From Streptomyces sp. WZ.A104 (GTDB taxonomy: Bacteria; Actinomycetota; Actinomycetes; Streptomycetales; Streptomycetaceae), in assembly GCF_002382885.1 (NCBI RefSeq), contig NZ_NWVL01000026.1:1-64000 (forward strand): a DNA stretch of 64,000 nt, written 5' to 3'. Below, in pieces: positions 16,821-25,319 of the stretch (position 1 is the stretch's first letter; each line of letters opens with the position of its first letter). Position numbers and translations under genes: made by a program. The notes under the pieces are model-generated. The model made no database searches, was not told the origin of the DNA, and saw only the letters and a program-made list of their open reading frames with translations.

Positions 16821-18059
16821 ATGAGTGAAAACCTGACGCTGGGAGATCGTCTCCGTATAGCCCGCCGGACACGGAAGCTGTCTGCCGCTCAACTGGCACA
16901 GAAGGTCGCGATATCGCCCAGCTACGTCCAGAAGCTGGAGTCCGGCGCGCGCAAGGCTTCGCCTTCACTGGTCCTGGCGCTCGCCAAGGCACTCCACTTC
17001 GGCCCCGAGGTTCTCACCGGCCAGCCGTACTACGGCGAGCCGGAGGCCGAGGACGGGGTGCACGCGGTGATCCCGGATCTCCGCAGGATCATGCTGTGCT
17101 ACGACACTCCGGACGAACTCGAGATCGCCCCCCGGCCGCTGTCGGTCCTGGCGTCCGAGGTCGACCAGGTGGCCGCTCTCCGACGGGACGCGCGCTACGC
17201 CCCCATGGGGCCGCTCCTGCCGGCCGTCATCACGGAGCTGACGCATCTCGCCCTCACCAGCCGCAACGGCGACCAGGCCAAGGCGTTCTGGCACCTTGCC
17301 CGCGCCTACCGAGCGGTGAACTCCCTCGCCCACAAGATGGGGCATCACGACCTGTCCAACACGGCGCTGGAGAGGGTGCGGTGGGCGGCGGACCAGTCCG
17401 GTGACCAGCTGATGAAGTTCACCGCCGGATATCTGGTCGCCGGTGCGATGCTCCGCCAGGGGGCCTACTCATCCGCTCGCCGCAAGCTCCAGGCGCTGCG
17501 CCAGGAGCTCGAACGGCTCCAGCCGGAACGCTCCTTCACCAACGACGCGCTCGCCGTCGACGGCGCGCTGCTGCTGAAGCTGGCCGTACTGGAGGCCAGG
17601 GAGAACAACCCGGACCGAGCGGACGACTACCTGCGCGAGGCCGAGGCCGTGGCCAGGATGGCCGGCAACCGTGACTCCCTCGCCTACGAGATGTCCTTCG
17701 GGCCGACGAACATCCGCATCCACGAAGTGCACGCCATGATCGACATGGGGGACACGGAGCAGGCTCTCGCCCGCCTCACGGAGTGGTCCGCCGTGGCGGG
17801 TGAGGAGTGGGCGCCCCCGGTCTCGACGGTGGGCGAGCGATCGAGCCACCACTTCATCGACGTGGCCTCGGCGAAGCTGGCCGTGGGGGACAGGGCAGGT
17901 GCGTTCGGGGACCTGCGTCGTGCGCGTAAGGTCGCCCCCAACCACACGCGATTCCACCCCTCGGCCCGCGAGACGGTCGCGGCGCTCCTGCGGATGGACG
18001 CGCACCCTTCCAACGAGCTGTCCGCCTTCGGCAGTTGGGCTGGGGTTATCACAACCTGA
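16821..18059 (+). CDS. HTH/TPR-type pathway regulator
   Basis: A 412-residue protein from ATG 16821; a longer frame opens upstream at TTG 16743. Residues about 8-62 are an XRE helix-turn-helix (A-R-R-T-R-K-L-S-A-A-Q-L-A-Q-K-V-A-I-S-P-S-Y-V-Q-K-L-E). The rest is Ala/Leu-rich paired helices resembling degenerate TPR repeats (for example L-A-R-A-Y-R-A-V-N-S and D-Y-L-R-E-A-E-A-V-A-R). Actinomycete regulators of this build often sense small peptides or metabolites. It is divergent from the biosynthetic operon and bracketed by two identical palindromes, so it probably controls both sides. Confidence 0.88.
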   Translation: MSENLTLGDRLRIARRTRKLSAAQLAQKVAISPSYVQKLESGARKASPSLVLALAKALHFGPEVLTGQPYYGEPEAEDGVHAVIPDLRRIMLCYDTPDELEIAPRPLSVLASEVDQVAALRRDARYAPMGPLLPAVITELTHLALTSRNGDQAKAFWHLARAYRAVNSLAHKMGHHDLSNTALERVRWAADQSGDQLMKFTAGYLVAGAMLRQGAYSSARRKLQALRQELERLQPERSFTNDALAVDGALLLKLAVLEARENNPDRADDYLREAEAVARMAGNRDSLAYEMSFGPTNIRIHEVHAMIDMGDTEQALARLTEWSAVAGEEWAPPVSTVGERSSHHFIDVASAKLAVGDRAGAFGDLRRARKVAPNHTRFHPSARETVAALLRMDAHPSNELSAFGSWAGVITT

Positions 18060-18092
18060 CGTCAGGTCAAGGTACTTCGCGAAGAAATCCCA

Positions 18093-18107
18093 CGGACAGA
18101 CTGTCCG
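18093..18107. promoter_or_regulatory. Palindromic operator, copy 2
   Basis: Same 15-mer as at 16552-16566, here within a 19-bp perfect palindrome CACGGACAGACTGTCCGTG (18091-18109). It lies 33 bases after the regulator stop codon and about 60 bases before the next gene. This links the 18.2-18.8 kb genes to the same regulon. Confidence 0.7.
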
Positions 18108-18167
18108 TGCACGGAGCCAGCAGAGTGGAAAGGTCTCCTCACAGATGGTTCTGAGGAGGCCGTTTCC

Positions 18168-18608
18168 ATGTCTGACGTCACCCCGCGCGTTCCCGCGCTG
18201 CCGCCTCGGTGGATGCCGATAGGCGACGATCCCGAGCTGTGCTCAGCGGGCCAATGGTGGGATGCCATACGCGCTGTGGAGCTCACCGGCCGGCGCGCGA
18301 TCGAGCTTCTCCGCGAGGACCGCGCGGCGGTCGGTCCGGTCATCCTTGACCCCGGAGGGCCGGAGCCTCGCCTGTACTTCCTCGTGCCGCCCGGCACGGC
18401 CGCCGACTGGGAGGAACCGGGGACGGTTCCCCTCGGCCAGAAGTGCCACGTCGTCGTGCCGCCGGCCGGGGCCACGGAGCCGCCCGGCCTGCACTGGCAC
18501 GTCCTCCCTCGAGGCCCGAGGTCCCTGACACAGCCCGGTCCGCTGCGCAAAGCCCTTGGTCAGGCGCGCAGGGAGCGGAGCGGACCGGCGGAGGCCGCGG
18601 ATTCCTGA
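18168..18608 (+). CDS. Conserved-looking hypothetical protein
   Basis: A 146-residue soluble protein with GAGGAG upstream of ATG. It contains W-M-P-I-G-D-D-P, Q-W-W-D-A-I-R and a repeated-looking V-V-P-P-A-G / F-L-V-P-P-G pattern, with no catalytic motif I recognise. Similar small proteins are found next to HTH regulators and tiny membrane proteins in Streptomyces, but I cannot assign a function. It starts a two-gene operon behind the palindromic operator. Confidence 0.75.
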   Translation: MSDVTPRVPALPPRWMPIGDDPELCSAGQWWDAIRAVELTGRRAIELLREDRAAVGPVILDPGGPEPRLYFLVPPGTAADWEEPGTVPLGQKCHVVVPPAGATEPPGLHWHVLPRGPRSLTQPGPLRKALGQARRERSGPAEAADS

Positions 18609-18802
18609 TGTTCCTGAACATCTCCCTCGTCCTGCTGCTCGGGATCCTCCTGGTCGTCTTGGTCCGGCGCGGCTCTCTGAAGGCCGGGCCCGCGGTCGTG
18701 AGCGTCCTCTTCGGGTTCTTCCTGGCCAGCACATCGATGGCACCGGAGATCAATCGGTTAGTTTCCGGTGTTGTGGACATGATCGGACAGATTCGGTTCT
18801 AA
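18608..18802 (+). CDS. Small two-helix membrane protein
   Basis: A 64-residue protein whose ATG overlaps the upstream stop codon (TGATG). Residues 3-20 and about 28-45 are hydrophobic helices joined by a short Arg-Arg-Gly-Ser-Leu-Lys loop, which predicts a cytoplasmic hairpin loop. There is no known domain. Translational coupling to the preceding gene suggests joint function under the HTH/TPR regulator. Confidence 0.72.
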   Translation: MFLNISLVLLLGILLVVLVRRGSLKAGPAVVSVLFGFFLASTSMAPEINRLVSGVVDMIGQIRF

Positions 18803-18856
18803 CGCCCCAGCGGGAAAGCCGCGGGCGCACTCCGACAGCACGGGGGATCACGAGGC

Positions 18857-19735
18857 ATGCGTCCGGATGACTGGCACGTCACCGAAGACCTCGACGGCTT
18901 TCTCGCTCACGCCGAGGACTTCCTGCACTCGCGCCCTGCCCTGCACACCGTCCCGCTGACGGTGACCGAGGCGTTGCGTACGCGTGGGGCGGACGCGTAC
19001 GGCGCCGAAGCCCCCATCTTCGGCTGGTTGGATCGAGCGGGTGAGATTTGCGCGGCCTTCTTCCGTACCCCGCCGCGCCGTCTGTACCTCACCCCGCTTA
19101 CCCCTGAGGAGGCCGATACCCTCGCCGCCCACTTGGTCGGCCTCGGCCGCTCCCTTCCAGGCGTCAGTGCGGACCACGACACCGCCACCGCCTTCTCCGA
19201 GGCTTGGCAGCGGCACACGGGGGCGACGCCGACGCTCCATGAGCGGGAGCGCCTGTACCGCCTCGGCACGCTCACACCGCCGGAGCCGCGCCCGGAGGGC
19301 CGCGGTCGAATCGCGCGCGAGCAGGACCGCGAGCAACTCATGCTCTGGCACCGTGAGTTCGTCGCCGACATCGGAGGAACCCCCGCTGCGGACAACAGCT
19401 CATGGGCGGACACGCGCATCGCCCACGGACGCGTCAGGTTCTGGGAGACCCCGGACGGCACCCCCGTCTCCATGGCCGGCATGACCCCGATGGTCGCCGG
19501 TCTGATCCGGGTGGCCCCCGTCTACACCCCGGCCCACCTGCGCGGCCGCGGTTACGCGGGCGCCGCGACGGTCGAGGTGAGTCGGGCCGCTCTTGCCGCG
19601 GGCGCGGAGGAGGTCCTGCTGTTCGCGGACCTGGCCAACCCCACCAGCAACGGCCTCTACCAGCGGATCGGATACCGCCCGGTCGCCGACTTCGCGGTGT
19701 ACGACTTCGAGCGTGCCGAGCCGGAGATCCGTTGA
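18857..19735 (+). CDS. GNAT-family N-acetyltransferase
   Basis: A 292-residue protein. The acetyl-CoA pyrophosphate-binding segment is L-R-G-R-G-Y-A-G-A-A-T in the C-terminal third, preceded by V-A-P-V-Y-T-P and followed by L-F-A-D-L-A-N-P-T-S-N-G-L-Y-Q-R-I-G-Y, the classic last strands of GNAT proteins. The N-terminal half is a second, degenerate GNAT-like region. The substrate is unknown. Confidence 0.88.
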   Translation: MRPDDWHVTEDLDGFLAHAEDFLHSRPALHTVPLTVTEALRTRGADAYGAEAPIFGWLDRAGEICAAFFRTPPRRLYLTPLTPEEADTLAAHLVGLGRSLPGVSADHDTATAFSEAWQRHTGATPTLHERERLYRLGTLTPPEPRPEGRGRIAREQDREQLMLWHREFVADIGGTPAADNSSWADTRIAHGRVRFWETPDGTPVSMAGMTPMVAGLIRVAPVYTPAHLRGRGYAGAATVEVSRAALAAGAEEVLLFADLANPTSNGLYQRIGYRPVADFAVYDFERAEPEIR

Positions 19736-19863
19736 AGTACCCCGTGGCGGCAGCACAGCGAACGCCTCTGCCATCAGGGGACTTCGCCGTCAGCGCCTCC
19801 CCTCGGCATGGCCTGGCTCTCGTGCCACCCACGGCTGCAAGGGCTCGATCAGATACTTGATCC

Positions 19864-20304
19864 CTAGGCCGCGGAGTTCGAGACCTTGGACTTGGGCACA
19901 TCGACATGCCCCATGGCTCGGTCGATCGTGATCTCGATGACCACACGCTCCGGGTCCGGAGCCGGCGTGCGCCGGTACCGCTTTCCGTAGCGCGTCACAG
20001 CGTCGCCCACTGCGGCTGCGTCCGTGCGCACTTCGGCCGCGCCTTCCAGCGTCGCCCAGCGCCCTCCGTCCACCTGGCAGACGGCGACGCGTGCTTGGCC
20101 GGGAAGCGCCGCCTGCACGTTGGCGACTTTCCTACTCGATTTGCGGGTGATAACCCGAGCGATGCCCGCGTCGGCGTCCACGGTGACCCCAACTGGCGCG
20201 ACATGCGGTCGGCCGTCTGGGCGGAGCGTGGTCAGAGTGCACAAATGGTACTCACTCCAGAACTCCAGGTAGCCAGTTCCTTTGCGGTGTATCTCGGCGC
20301 GCAT
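19864..20304 (-). CDS. PPOX-class flavin/F420-binding oxidase
   Basis: A 146-residue split-barrel protein of the pyridoxamine-5'-phosphate-oxidase-like class. C-T-L-T-T-L-R-P-D-G-R-P-H-V-A-P-V-G matches the first strands and cofactor loop, and V-A-V-C-Q-V-D-G-G-R-W-A-T-L-E-G matches the central sheet. Actinobacterial members often use F420 or FMN. Single leftward gene. A half-copy of the nearby operator (GACTGTCCG at 20335-20343) lies just upstream. Confidence 0.85.
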   Translation of the reverse strand: MRAEIHRKGTGYLEFWSEYHLCTLTTLRPDGRPHVAPVGVTVDADAGIARVITRKSSRKVANVQAALPGQARVAVCQVDGGRWATLEGAAEVRTDAAAVGDAVTRYGKRYRRTPAPDPERVVIEITIDRAMGHVDVPKSKVSNSAA

Positions 20305-20369
20305 GCCCGGAAGTCTAATCGCGAATGATGTCCCGACTGTCCGAAAGTGGCCATGGCCACACCTCTCCT

Positions 20370-20393
20370 CCCGTCACGAAAGACGGGGTTTTT
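20370..20393 (+). terminator. Hairpin with T-run
   Basis: CCCGTC / GACGGG stem with 6-nt loop followed by GTTTTT, a canonical intrinsic terminator of a kind uncommon in this GC-rich DNA. It would stop rightward transcripts running antisense to the PPOX gene. Confidence 0.6.
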
Positions 20394-20894
20394 GGTGCTT
20401 GATATACCTATTTGGCGCATTCGCTCGTGATGAAGGTGTCTCGGATCGATAACGAAGGCAACCCCTCTTGAGGTGCTTGGCGTGGCCGCTCCGCTCGCGA
20501 GAACTGCCAGCTCAAAAGCATGATCTACAACTCCGTGTGCTGATTTAGTGCGATTTGGTGCGTGAGTGTCGCTGTGGCCCGGTAGGTGTTTTCCAGCCGG
20601 ATCTTGACGCGGCTTCGCGTACTGTCCAATGGAGTCCCCAGAGCCTGCCCGGGATGCTTTGCGTCGTGTCATTGCTCGTTCGCGTCAGTGACTTCGGTGT
20701 CTGAGGAGTCTTGGGTGCGCGCCTGCGTGGTTCACGGATCAGGCCATTCGCGGCCTGGATCGACGTACTGCCCTCGATGCCCGTGATCACTTTCGGCTGC
20801 GACGTGCTGCGGGACTGGACATGGTCGGAACGGGCGCGGCCGTCGCCCGGCTTCGTGTCGGAGCAATCCACGGCTGGTGCGAAGGGGATTACTG
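20394..20894. other. Gene-poor spacer
   Basis: About 500 bases with lower GC than the surroundings around 20394-20480 and no reading frame that looks coding on either strand. I see no repeats or transposase remnants I can support. It must hold the promoter of the metalloprotease-like operon that follows. Confidence 0.5.
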
Positions 20895-21539
20895 ATGTGG
20901 CCGGGAAGAACTGACCGCGACACGACTGAACACAGCAAGGTGCCTGCGCAGGGCGGACTGAGCCGTCGGCGCTTTGGGCGCTGGCGTACCGCTCAGAAGC
21001 GGACGGTGGAGCGCGACCTGCACCGTCGGCTACGTCGCGAGCTTCGGGACCTCGGCGTCCAGCCGCCGCTGGACGTGAAGGAGCTGTGCCGGGCGCTCGG
21101 CGAGAGGCGAGGACGGCCGATTGTCCTGCGGCCCTTCCCGCTGGAGAAGCCCGGACCGTCGGGGCTGTGGGTCGACACGCCTCAGATGGACGTGGTGCTC
21201 TACCAGCAGGAAACGACCCCCTTGCATCAGGATCACATCATCCTGCACGAGGTGTTCCACATCATCGTGGCGGAGGACGAGCAGGCCGAGGAGGAGCAGG
21301 AAGCTCCGGACGATTTCGTCGAGGGCTGGGCCACGATGATCCCAGTGCTCGATCCCGCGCTGATCCGGCGTGTGGCCCGCCGATGCTCGTACGACGACGG
21401 GGAGGAGTGCGCCGTCGAGCTGGCGGCCACGATCATCCTGGAGTGGTCGTCGGTGCTCGACCATGTCGCCCCGATGCCGGAGGACCCCACGGTGCAGCGA
21501 GTGCAGGCGGCCCTCGGCGACCGACGAGGATGGCTGTAA
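20895..21539 (+). CDS. ImmA/IrrE-like metalloprotease-type protein
   Basis: A 214-residue protein. H118-E-V-F-H122 is a zincin HExxH motif within I-I-L-H-E-V-F-H-I-I, as in ImmA/IrrE proteins that cleave XRE-family repressors. The N-terminal 50 residues are Arg-rich. Acidic stretches follow the active site. In Streptomyces such genes often pair with an XRE gene and a MAB_1171c membrane protein; here the XRE partner is not directly adjacent. First gene of a three-gene operon. Confidence 0.82.
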   Translation: MWPGRTDRDTTEHSKVPAQGGLSRRRFGRWRTAQKRTVERDLHRRLRRELRDLGVQPPLDVKELCRALGERRGRPIVLRPFPLEKPGPSGLWVDTPQMDVVLYQQETTPLHQDHIILHEVFHIIVAEDEQAEEEQEAPDDFVEGWATMIPVLDPALIRRVARRCSYDDGEECAVELAATIILEWSSVLDHVAPMPEDPTVQRVQAALGDRRGWL

Positions 21540-21542
21540 CCG

Positions 21543-22658
21543 ATGACCGAACTGATCCTCCTGGGCCTCGCCGCTGCCGTGGCGTGGAAGCTCTACCAGT
21601 GGTCGCGGGCCCCGCAGGACGCGCCGCTGCGTTCCGTCACCCTGTGCCTGCTCACCGCCGTGCTGTCCTACCCCCTGGCCATGCCGGGTGGTGCTTCGGG
21701 CGTCGACACCGTGGCCGGGCATGGCACGGCGAAGCTCGTGCAGAACGTGCTGCTCCTGCTGACGGTCTACTTCCTGATGTGCTTTTACCTGTACTCCGCC
21801 GACGGGCCGGCCGCCCGTCGACGGGCCCGACGAGAGGCCGTCGTCGTCGCACTGGTGGCCGTGGCCATCGTCGTGGCCGCGGAGACGGTTCCCCATGACG
21901 TCTTCGCCGGCTCCTTCAGTACGGCGGACATGACGATCCCGCAGATCGCCTTCTTCTACGGCGTCACCGGCCTGTACCTCATGTACGCCCTCGGGGTCAC
22001 CGGTCGGTGGACCCGCCAGTACGCCCGCATGTCGCGTCGCCCGCACGCGACGGGGTTGTGGATGGCCGCTGTGGGCCTGAGCGCGATGGCGGTGGCCTGC
22101 GCGGTCCGCGCGGTCTTCGTGGCCGTCCGCTGGAGTGGCAGGACCGTGCCGCATCCGCTCATGGCCTGCGTCGCGGTGTTCCTCGTCGTGTCCATCCTGC
22201 TCTTCGTCGCCGGAGTCACCTATGCGGGGGCCCGCGCGAGGGTCACCTCGGCGCGGCTCTGGCTGCGGCGACGCCGTGACCACCGCCGCCTGGCCCCGCT
22301 GTGGCAGCTGCTCACCGACGCGTACCCCGAGAACGTGCTGCGGCCGGCTTCTCCGGCGCTTTGGGACCGTTGGAGGGCGCGTGGCGTGCACCGGCGCTAC
22401 CACCGGCGGATAGTGGAATGCCGGGACGGGTTGGTTGACATCAGCCCGTATCTGGTCCGCGAGGGTGAGGGCGCCGAAATCCTCTCCCTCCCCCCGGCTG
22501 TGCTGGCGGACCGCCTCCGCCAAGCCGTGACCACGATCGGCATGGACGCCAGCCCAGCGCGTCAGGCCGTCCCCTTGGCAATGCCCCAGGCGGATGACCG
22601 GGACGCGGACGTGCGGCAGCTGATCGCGGTATCGGACGCGCTGCGCCTGTCCGCCTGA
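21543..22658 (+). CDS. MAB_1171c-family multi-pass membrane protein
   Basis: A 371-residue protein beginning three bases after the previous stop. Hydrophobic helices lie near residues 5-15, 30-45, 58-80, 100-115, 125-150, 170-190 and 205-225, then a soluble C-terminal domain of about 140 residues (from A-R-V-T-S-A-R-L-W-L-R-R-R). The build matches the MAB_1171c putative transporters, whose substrate is unknown. Coupling to the metalloprotease gene suggests a signalling or immunity-type module. Confidence 0.8.
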   Translation: MTELILLGLAAAVAWKLYQWSRAPQDAPLRSVTLCLLTAVLSYPLAMPGGASGVDTVAGHGTAKLVQNVLLLLTVYFLMCFYLYSADGPAARRRARREAVVVALVAVAIVVAAETVPHDVFAGSFSTADMTIPQIAFFYGVTGLYLMYALGVTGRWTRQYARMSRRPHATGLWMAAVGLSAMAVACAVRAVFVAVRWSGRTVPHPLMACVAVFLVVSILLFVAGVTYAGARARVTSARLWLRRRRDHRRLAPLWQLLTDAYPENVLRPASPALWDRWRARGVHRRYHRRIVECRDGLVDISPYLVREGEGAEILSLPPAVLADRLRQAVTTIGMDASPARQAVPLAMPQADDRDADVRQLIAVSDALRLSA

Positions 22659-22682
22659 CCACCGACGAACAAGGAGGCCGAG

Positions 22683-23879
22683 ATGCTGATCACCGCCCGC
22701 CGAGTCCTCGTGGGCCCCGGAACGTATCTGGACGATGGCGCGGTCCTCGTCGAAGGCGACTCGATCACGGCGGTAGGGCCCCGCGCGCAGATCGCGGCGC
22801 GGGCCGGCGCGGACGACACGCACCTCGCGTTTCCCGAGGGCACGGTGGTGCCCGGTCTCATCGACGCCCACGTGCACCTGGTGTTCGACGGCGGTGCGGA
22901 CCCGGTGGCCACGCTCCAGGAGTCGAGCGACGAGACCCTCCTGAAGGACATGCGCCGCCGCGCGGAACAACTCCTCTCCAGCGGTGTGACGACGGCGCGT
23001 GACCTGGGAGACCGCAACGGCCTCGCCCTCCAGCTGGACGCGGAGATCGCCAGCGGCAGGACTCCCGGTCCCCGGATCGCCTCCGCCGGCACACCCGCGA
23101 CCCCGCCTGGAGGCCACTGCTATTTCCTCGGCGGTGAGGTTTCCGGGGAAGCCGAGGTCCGCGATCTCGTGCGGCGCAACATCGAGGCGGGCGCCACCGT
23201 GATCAAGGCGATGGTGACCGGGGGCGGTCTGACCAAGGGTGGGCCGCAGAGCTGGCAGAGCCAGTTCTCCCCGGAAGAACTCCAGGCCCTGGTGGACGAG
23301 GCCCACCAGGCCGGCCTGCGGGTGGCCGCCCACGCACACGGTACGGACGGCATCACCGCGGCCGTCGAGGCCGGGGTGGACACGATCGAGCACTGTACGT
23401 GGATGACGAGCGACGGCTTCGACCTGCGGCAGGACGTCCTGAAGCAGATCATCGACCGGGGCATCGCTGTCTGCCCGGCTGTGAGTCCCCACTGGCAGAT
23501 GCTCCCCCGCTTCTTCGGCGAGGAGCGGGCGGCGGCCATGTTCGACCTCGTACGGCAGATGGCGGAGGCCGGAGCCAAGCTCATCGCGGGAACCGACGCC
23601 GGAGTCCAGCGCACAGGGTTCGACGGACTGGTGCCCGCCCTGTCGTTCTACGCGCACCTCGGGCTGCCGAACGGCAGGATCCTGGACATGGCGACTGCCG
23701 ACGCGGCCGATGCGCTCGGACTGGGCGGGACGACAGGTCGGATCGCTCCCGGGTTCCGCGCGGACCTGCTGGTGGTCGACGGAAACCCCGTCGAAGACCT
23801 CAACGCGCTGAAGGCGGTCCGGGCCGTCGTCGCTGAGGGGCGCCTACACGAGCCGGGCAAGACGCCGGGGCACGAGTAG
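22683..23879 (+). CDS. Metal-dependent amidohydrolase
   Basis: A 398-residue amidohydrolase-superfamily enzyme. The metal ligands appear in order: G-L-I-D-A-H-V-H (His-x-His), a Lys in V-I-K-A-M-V-T-G-G-G, A-A-H-A-H-G, I-E-H-C-T and the Asp in I-A-G-T-D-A-G. This is the imidazolonepropionase/prolidase-like subgroup with a carboxylated-Lys binuclear centre. It has AAGGAGG before ATG. It could hydrolyse a cyclic amide or dipeptide; the physiological substrate is unknown. Confidence 0.9.
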   Translation: MLITARRVLVGPGTYLDDGAVLVEGDSITAVGPRAQIAARAGADDTHLAFPEGTVVPGLIDAHVHLVFDGGADPVATLQESSDETLLKDMRRRAEQLLSSGVTTARDLGDRNGLALQLDAEIASGRTPGPRIASAGTPATPPGGHCYFLGGEVSGEAEVRDLVRRNIEAGATVIKAMVTGGGLTKGGPQSWQSQFSPEELQALVDEAHQAGLRVAAHAHGTDGITAAVEAGVDTIEHCTWMTSDGFDLRQDVLKQIIDRGIAVCPAVSPHWQMLPRFFGEERAAAMFDLVRQMAEAGAKLIAGTDAGVQRTGFDGLVPALSFYAHLGLPNGRILDMATADAADALGLGGTTGRIAPGFRADLLVVDGNPVEDLNALKAVRAVVAEGRLHEPGKTPGHE

Positions 23880-23886
23880 CCACGCC

Positions 23887-23917
23887 GCCTGTCCGCAGCG
23901 TAGGAGGGCGGACAGGC
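23887..23917. terminator. Terminator between convergent genes
   Basis: Stem GCCTGTCCG / CGGACAGGC with a 13-nt loop between the amidohydrolase (+) and HTH regulator (-) stop codons. Confidence 0.75.
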
Positions 23918-23918
23918 G

Positions 23919-24821
23919 CTACTCGCCAGCGTCCGCTTCCTTCTCCTCCAGCTCCGCCACCAACTCGTTCACCAGTGCCATCGCCTTCGGTGACAGCCCC
24001 TGAGAGCCCAGCCCACGAGCCCTCACCCGGCCCACGGCGCCCTTCTTCGCGGCTGCGAGGAGGTGAAGACCCTCATAGACCTGAGCAGCCACGGCGGCGT
24101 CTGGCTCGAAGTACATCCGCGAGACGCCCACGACGACTGAGAGCGCGTCCAGAACCGCCGGCGACGCGGTCCCGGTGATGCCCGTACGGAGATCCCGGAA
24201 GCCCTCCTCGGTGATGATCTGCGCTCCGGCGTGAGCGTTCACCGCGTTCGCCATCTCCGCATCCGAGGGGGGCCCCTGGGGGCCGGGATACGAGCTGTTC
24301 AGGAGCAGGGTGATCTTCTCGGCCAGCGATTCGGGAGGGGTGCCGAGGGCTGAGGCGCTCCCGGTTCCCGACGGTGCGGGTTCGTCAACCTGCACACCCC
24401 GCGCCTTGGCGACCGACCGGGCCTCCGCTCGCCGCAGCTCCTCCGGGCTGACCCCGTACGCCGCCGCCAAGGCCGGGACGTACTTGTCCTTGAGACGTCG
24501 CTCTCCGCGTTCGGCCGCCGCTACTGGGCCGGCGCTCTTGGTTCCGATCAGCTCAGCCGTCTCGTACTGGTAGTAGCCGGCATCACAGCGCAGGTCAGTC
24601 AGATCGGGCGGCCCAGACCGTGGGAACAGGTCGTTCACGTCCCGTCCGAGCGCGCGCGCCAGCGCGGGCAGTCTCTCCGGATCGGGAGTCTGCGCGCCGG
24701 TCTCCCAGCCGGCGACCGCCGAGTCGGACACTCCCAGCGCCTCGCCAACGGCAGCCTGGTAGATCTCGGCGGCTCGCCGTACCGCACGTAGACGGCTTCG
24801 GTCGAAGTGACGAGCAGGCAT
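23919..24821 (-). CDS. HTH regulator at the edge of the conjugative region
   Basis: A 300-residue protein from ATG 24821 with GAGG upstream. Two HTH-like segments are visible: residues about 5-60 (Y-Q-A-A-V-G-E-A-L-G-V-S-D-S-A-V-A-G-W-E-T-G) and about 75-130 (Y-E-T-A-E-L-I-G ... V-A-A-A-E-R-G-E). The C-terminal half resembles EspR/NucR-like all-helical dimerisation regions. It is divergent from the rightward transfer unit, with a palindrome and a promoter between them. It is therefore the best candidate for the element's master regulator. Confidence 0.85.
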   Translation of the reverse strand: MPARHFDRSRLRAVRRAAEIYQAAVGEALGVSDSAVAGWETGAQTPDPERLPALARALGRDVNDLFPRSGPPDLTDLRCDAGYYQYETAELIGTKSAGPVAAAERGERRLKDKYVPALAAAYGVSPEELRRAEARSVAKARGVQVDEPAPSGTGSASALGTPPESLAEKITLLLNSSYPGPQGPPSDAEMANAVNAHAGAQIITEEGFRDLRTGITGTASPAVLDALSVVVGVSRMYFEPDAAVAAQVYEGLHLLAAAKKGAVGRVRARGLGSQGLSPKAMALVNELVAELEEKEADAGE

Positions 24822-24842
24822 CGGACCTCGTTTTTTATGCAA

Positions 24843-24859
24843 ACTGGAGTCGATCCAGT
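24843..24859. promoter_or_regulatory. Palindromic operator next to the transfer promoter
   Basis: ACTGGA-gtcga-TCCAGT, a perfect 6-bp inverted repeat with a 5-base centre. It lies three bases upstream of the TTGACT hexamer and 21 bases upstream of the HTH gene start. A likely binding site for that HTH protein. Confidence 0.55.
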
Positions 24860-24862
24860 ACG

Positions 24863-24891
24863 TTGACTTTTTCTTCGGTCGGGAATAGTTT
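24863..24891 (+). promoter_or_regulatory. Promoter of the rightward replication/transfer unit
   Basis: TTGACT (24863-24868), 17-base spacer, TAGTTT (24886-24891), in an AT-rich patch. This is one of the best vegetative-type promoters in the window. A transcript from here has an untranslated leader of about 420 bases before the first clear gene at 25320. Confidence 0.6.
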
Positions 24892-24977
24892 CAGCTTAGC
24901 GAAGGGCGAGCGGCGTTGCACGCTTGCTCGATCTTCGTCTTCGAACCCTTCCAAGGCTCTGGGCCGCGGGGCGGGTC

Positions 24978-25136
24978 ATGAGCCACGACCGCCCACTGCT
25001 CCAGCGGTGTATGTCGAGTTGGCGTCGAATCGGCTCAGCACCCGCTGCCAGCTGGAGTGTTGACCGCTGTCTGCATATGTTGCTGGTCCCTCGGCGGAAA
25101 CGCCGACGCCAGGCTCAACGCATGGGAGGGAAGTAG
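24978..25136 (+). CDS. Possible small basic protein in the leader
   Basis: A 52-codon frame starting M-S-H-D-R-P and ending in a basic R-R-K-R-R-R-Q segment. The ribosome site is poor and no family is recognised. It may be part of a structured leader instead of a gene: a TCGGCG-GAAA-CGCCGA hairpin (25091-25106) lies inside it. Confidence 0.25.
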   Translation: MSHDRPLLQRCMSSWRRIGSAPAASWSVDRCLHMLLVPRRKRRRQAQRMGGK

Positions 25137-25185
25137 GAGTTACCCCAAGCGCCGCAGACGCGCTTCCTCTAGGGGAAATGAAACC

Positions 25186-25306
25186 GGCGCCCAGAAGTTA
25201 GCCGCTTCCGGACGCCGAGCCCGCCACCCGAAGGGGGCGGATCCATAACTGGAGCGGGTCGGCTGACCTTTTCGACGAGAACGGCCGTCCCACTCCACCT
25301 ACGAGT
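25186..25306 (+). promoter_or_regulatory. Leader element A (shared with 63092-63224)
   Basis: A hairpin (25186-25197 with 25205-25216, two mismatches) shows a 7-base loop TTAGCCG. At 25264-25283 is TGACCTTTTCGACGAGAACG, and after exactly 14 bases CCTACGAGT (25298-25306), 13 bases before the ATG of the first gene. The same loop, same 20-mer, same 14-base spacing and same CCTACGAGT precede the first gene of the opposing unit. CGGCTGA (25261-25267) can pair with the TTAGCCG loop, suggesting a pseudoknot. It is probably a cis-acting RNA or regulatory leader. I could not match it to a known riboswitch. Confidence 0.75.
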
Positions 25307-25319
25307 GAGGAATTCTCGC

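Noticed and set aside
20335..20343. GACTGTCCG before the PPOX gene as a third full operator
   Set aside because: Only one half of the palindrome is present; the other half is degenerate (GTCCC), so it is noted only as a half-site.
20545..20871. Minus-strand 108-codon frame as a transposase remnant
   Set aside because: No DDE or recombinase motif and no terminal repeats could be seen; composition is not convincing.
21030..23657. 875-codon open frame on the minus strand
   Set aside because: It is antisense to three well-supported genes (metalloprotease-like, membrane protein, amidohydrolase) and has shadow composition rich in His/Gly/Arg with no domain.
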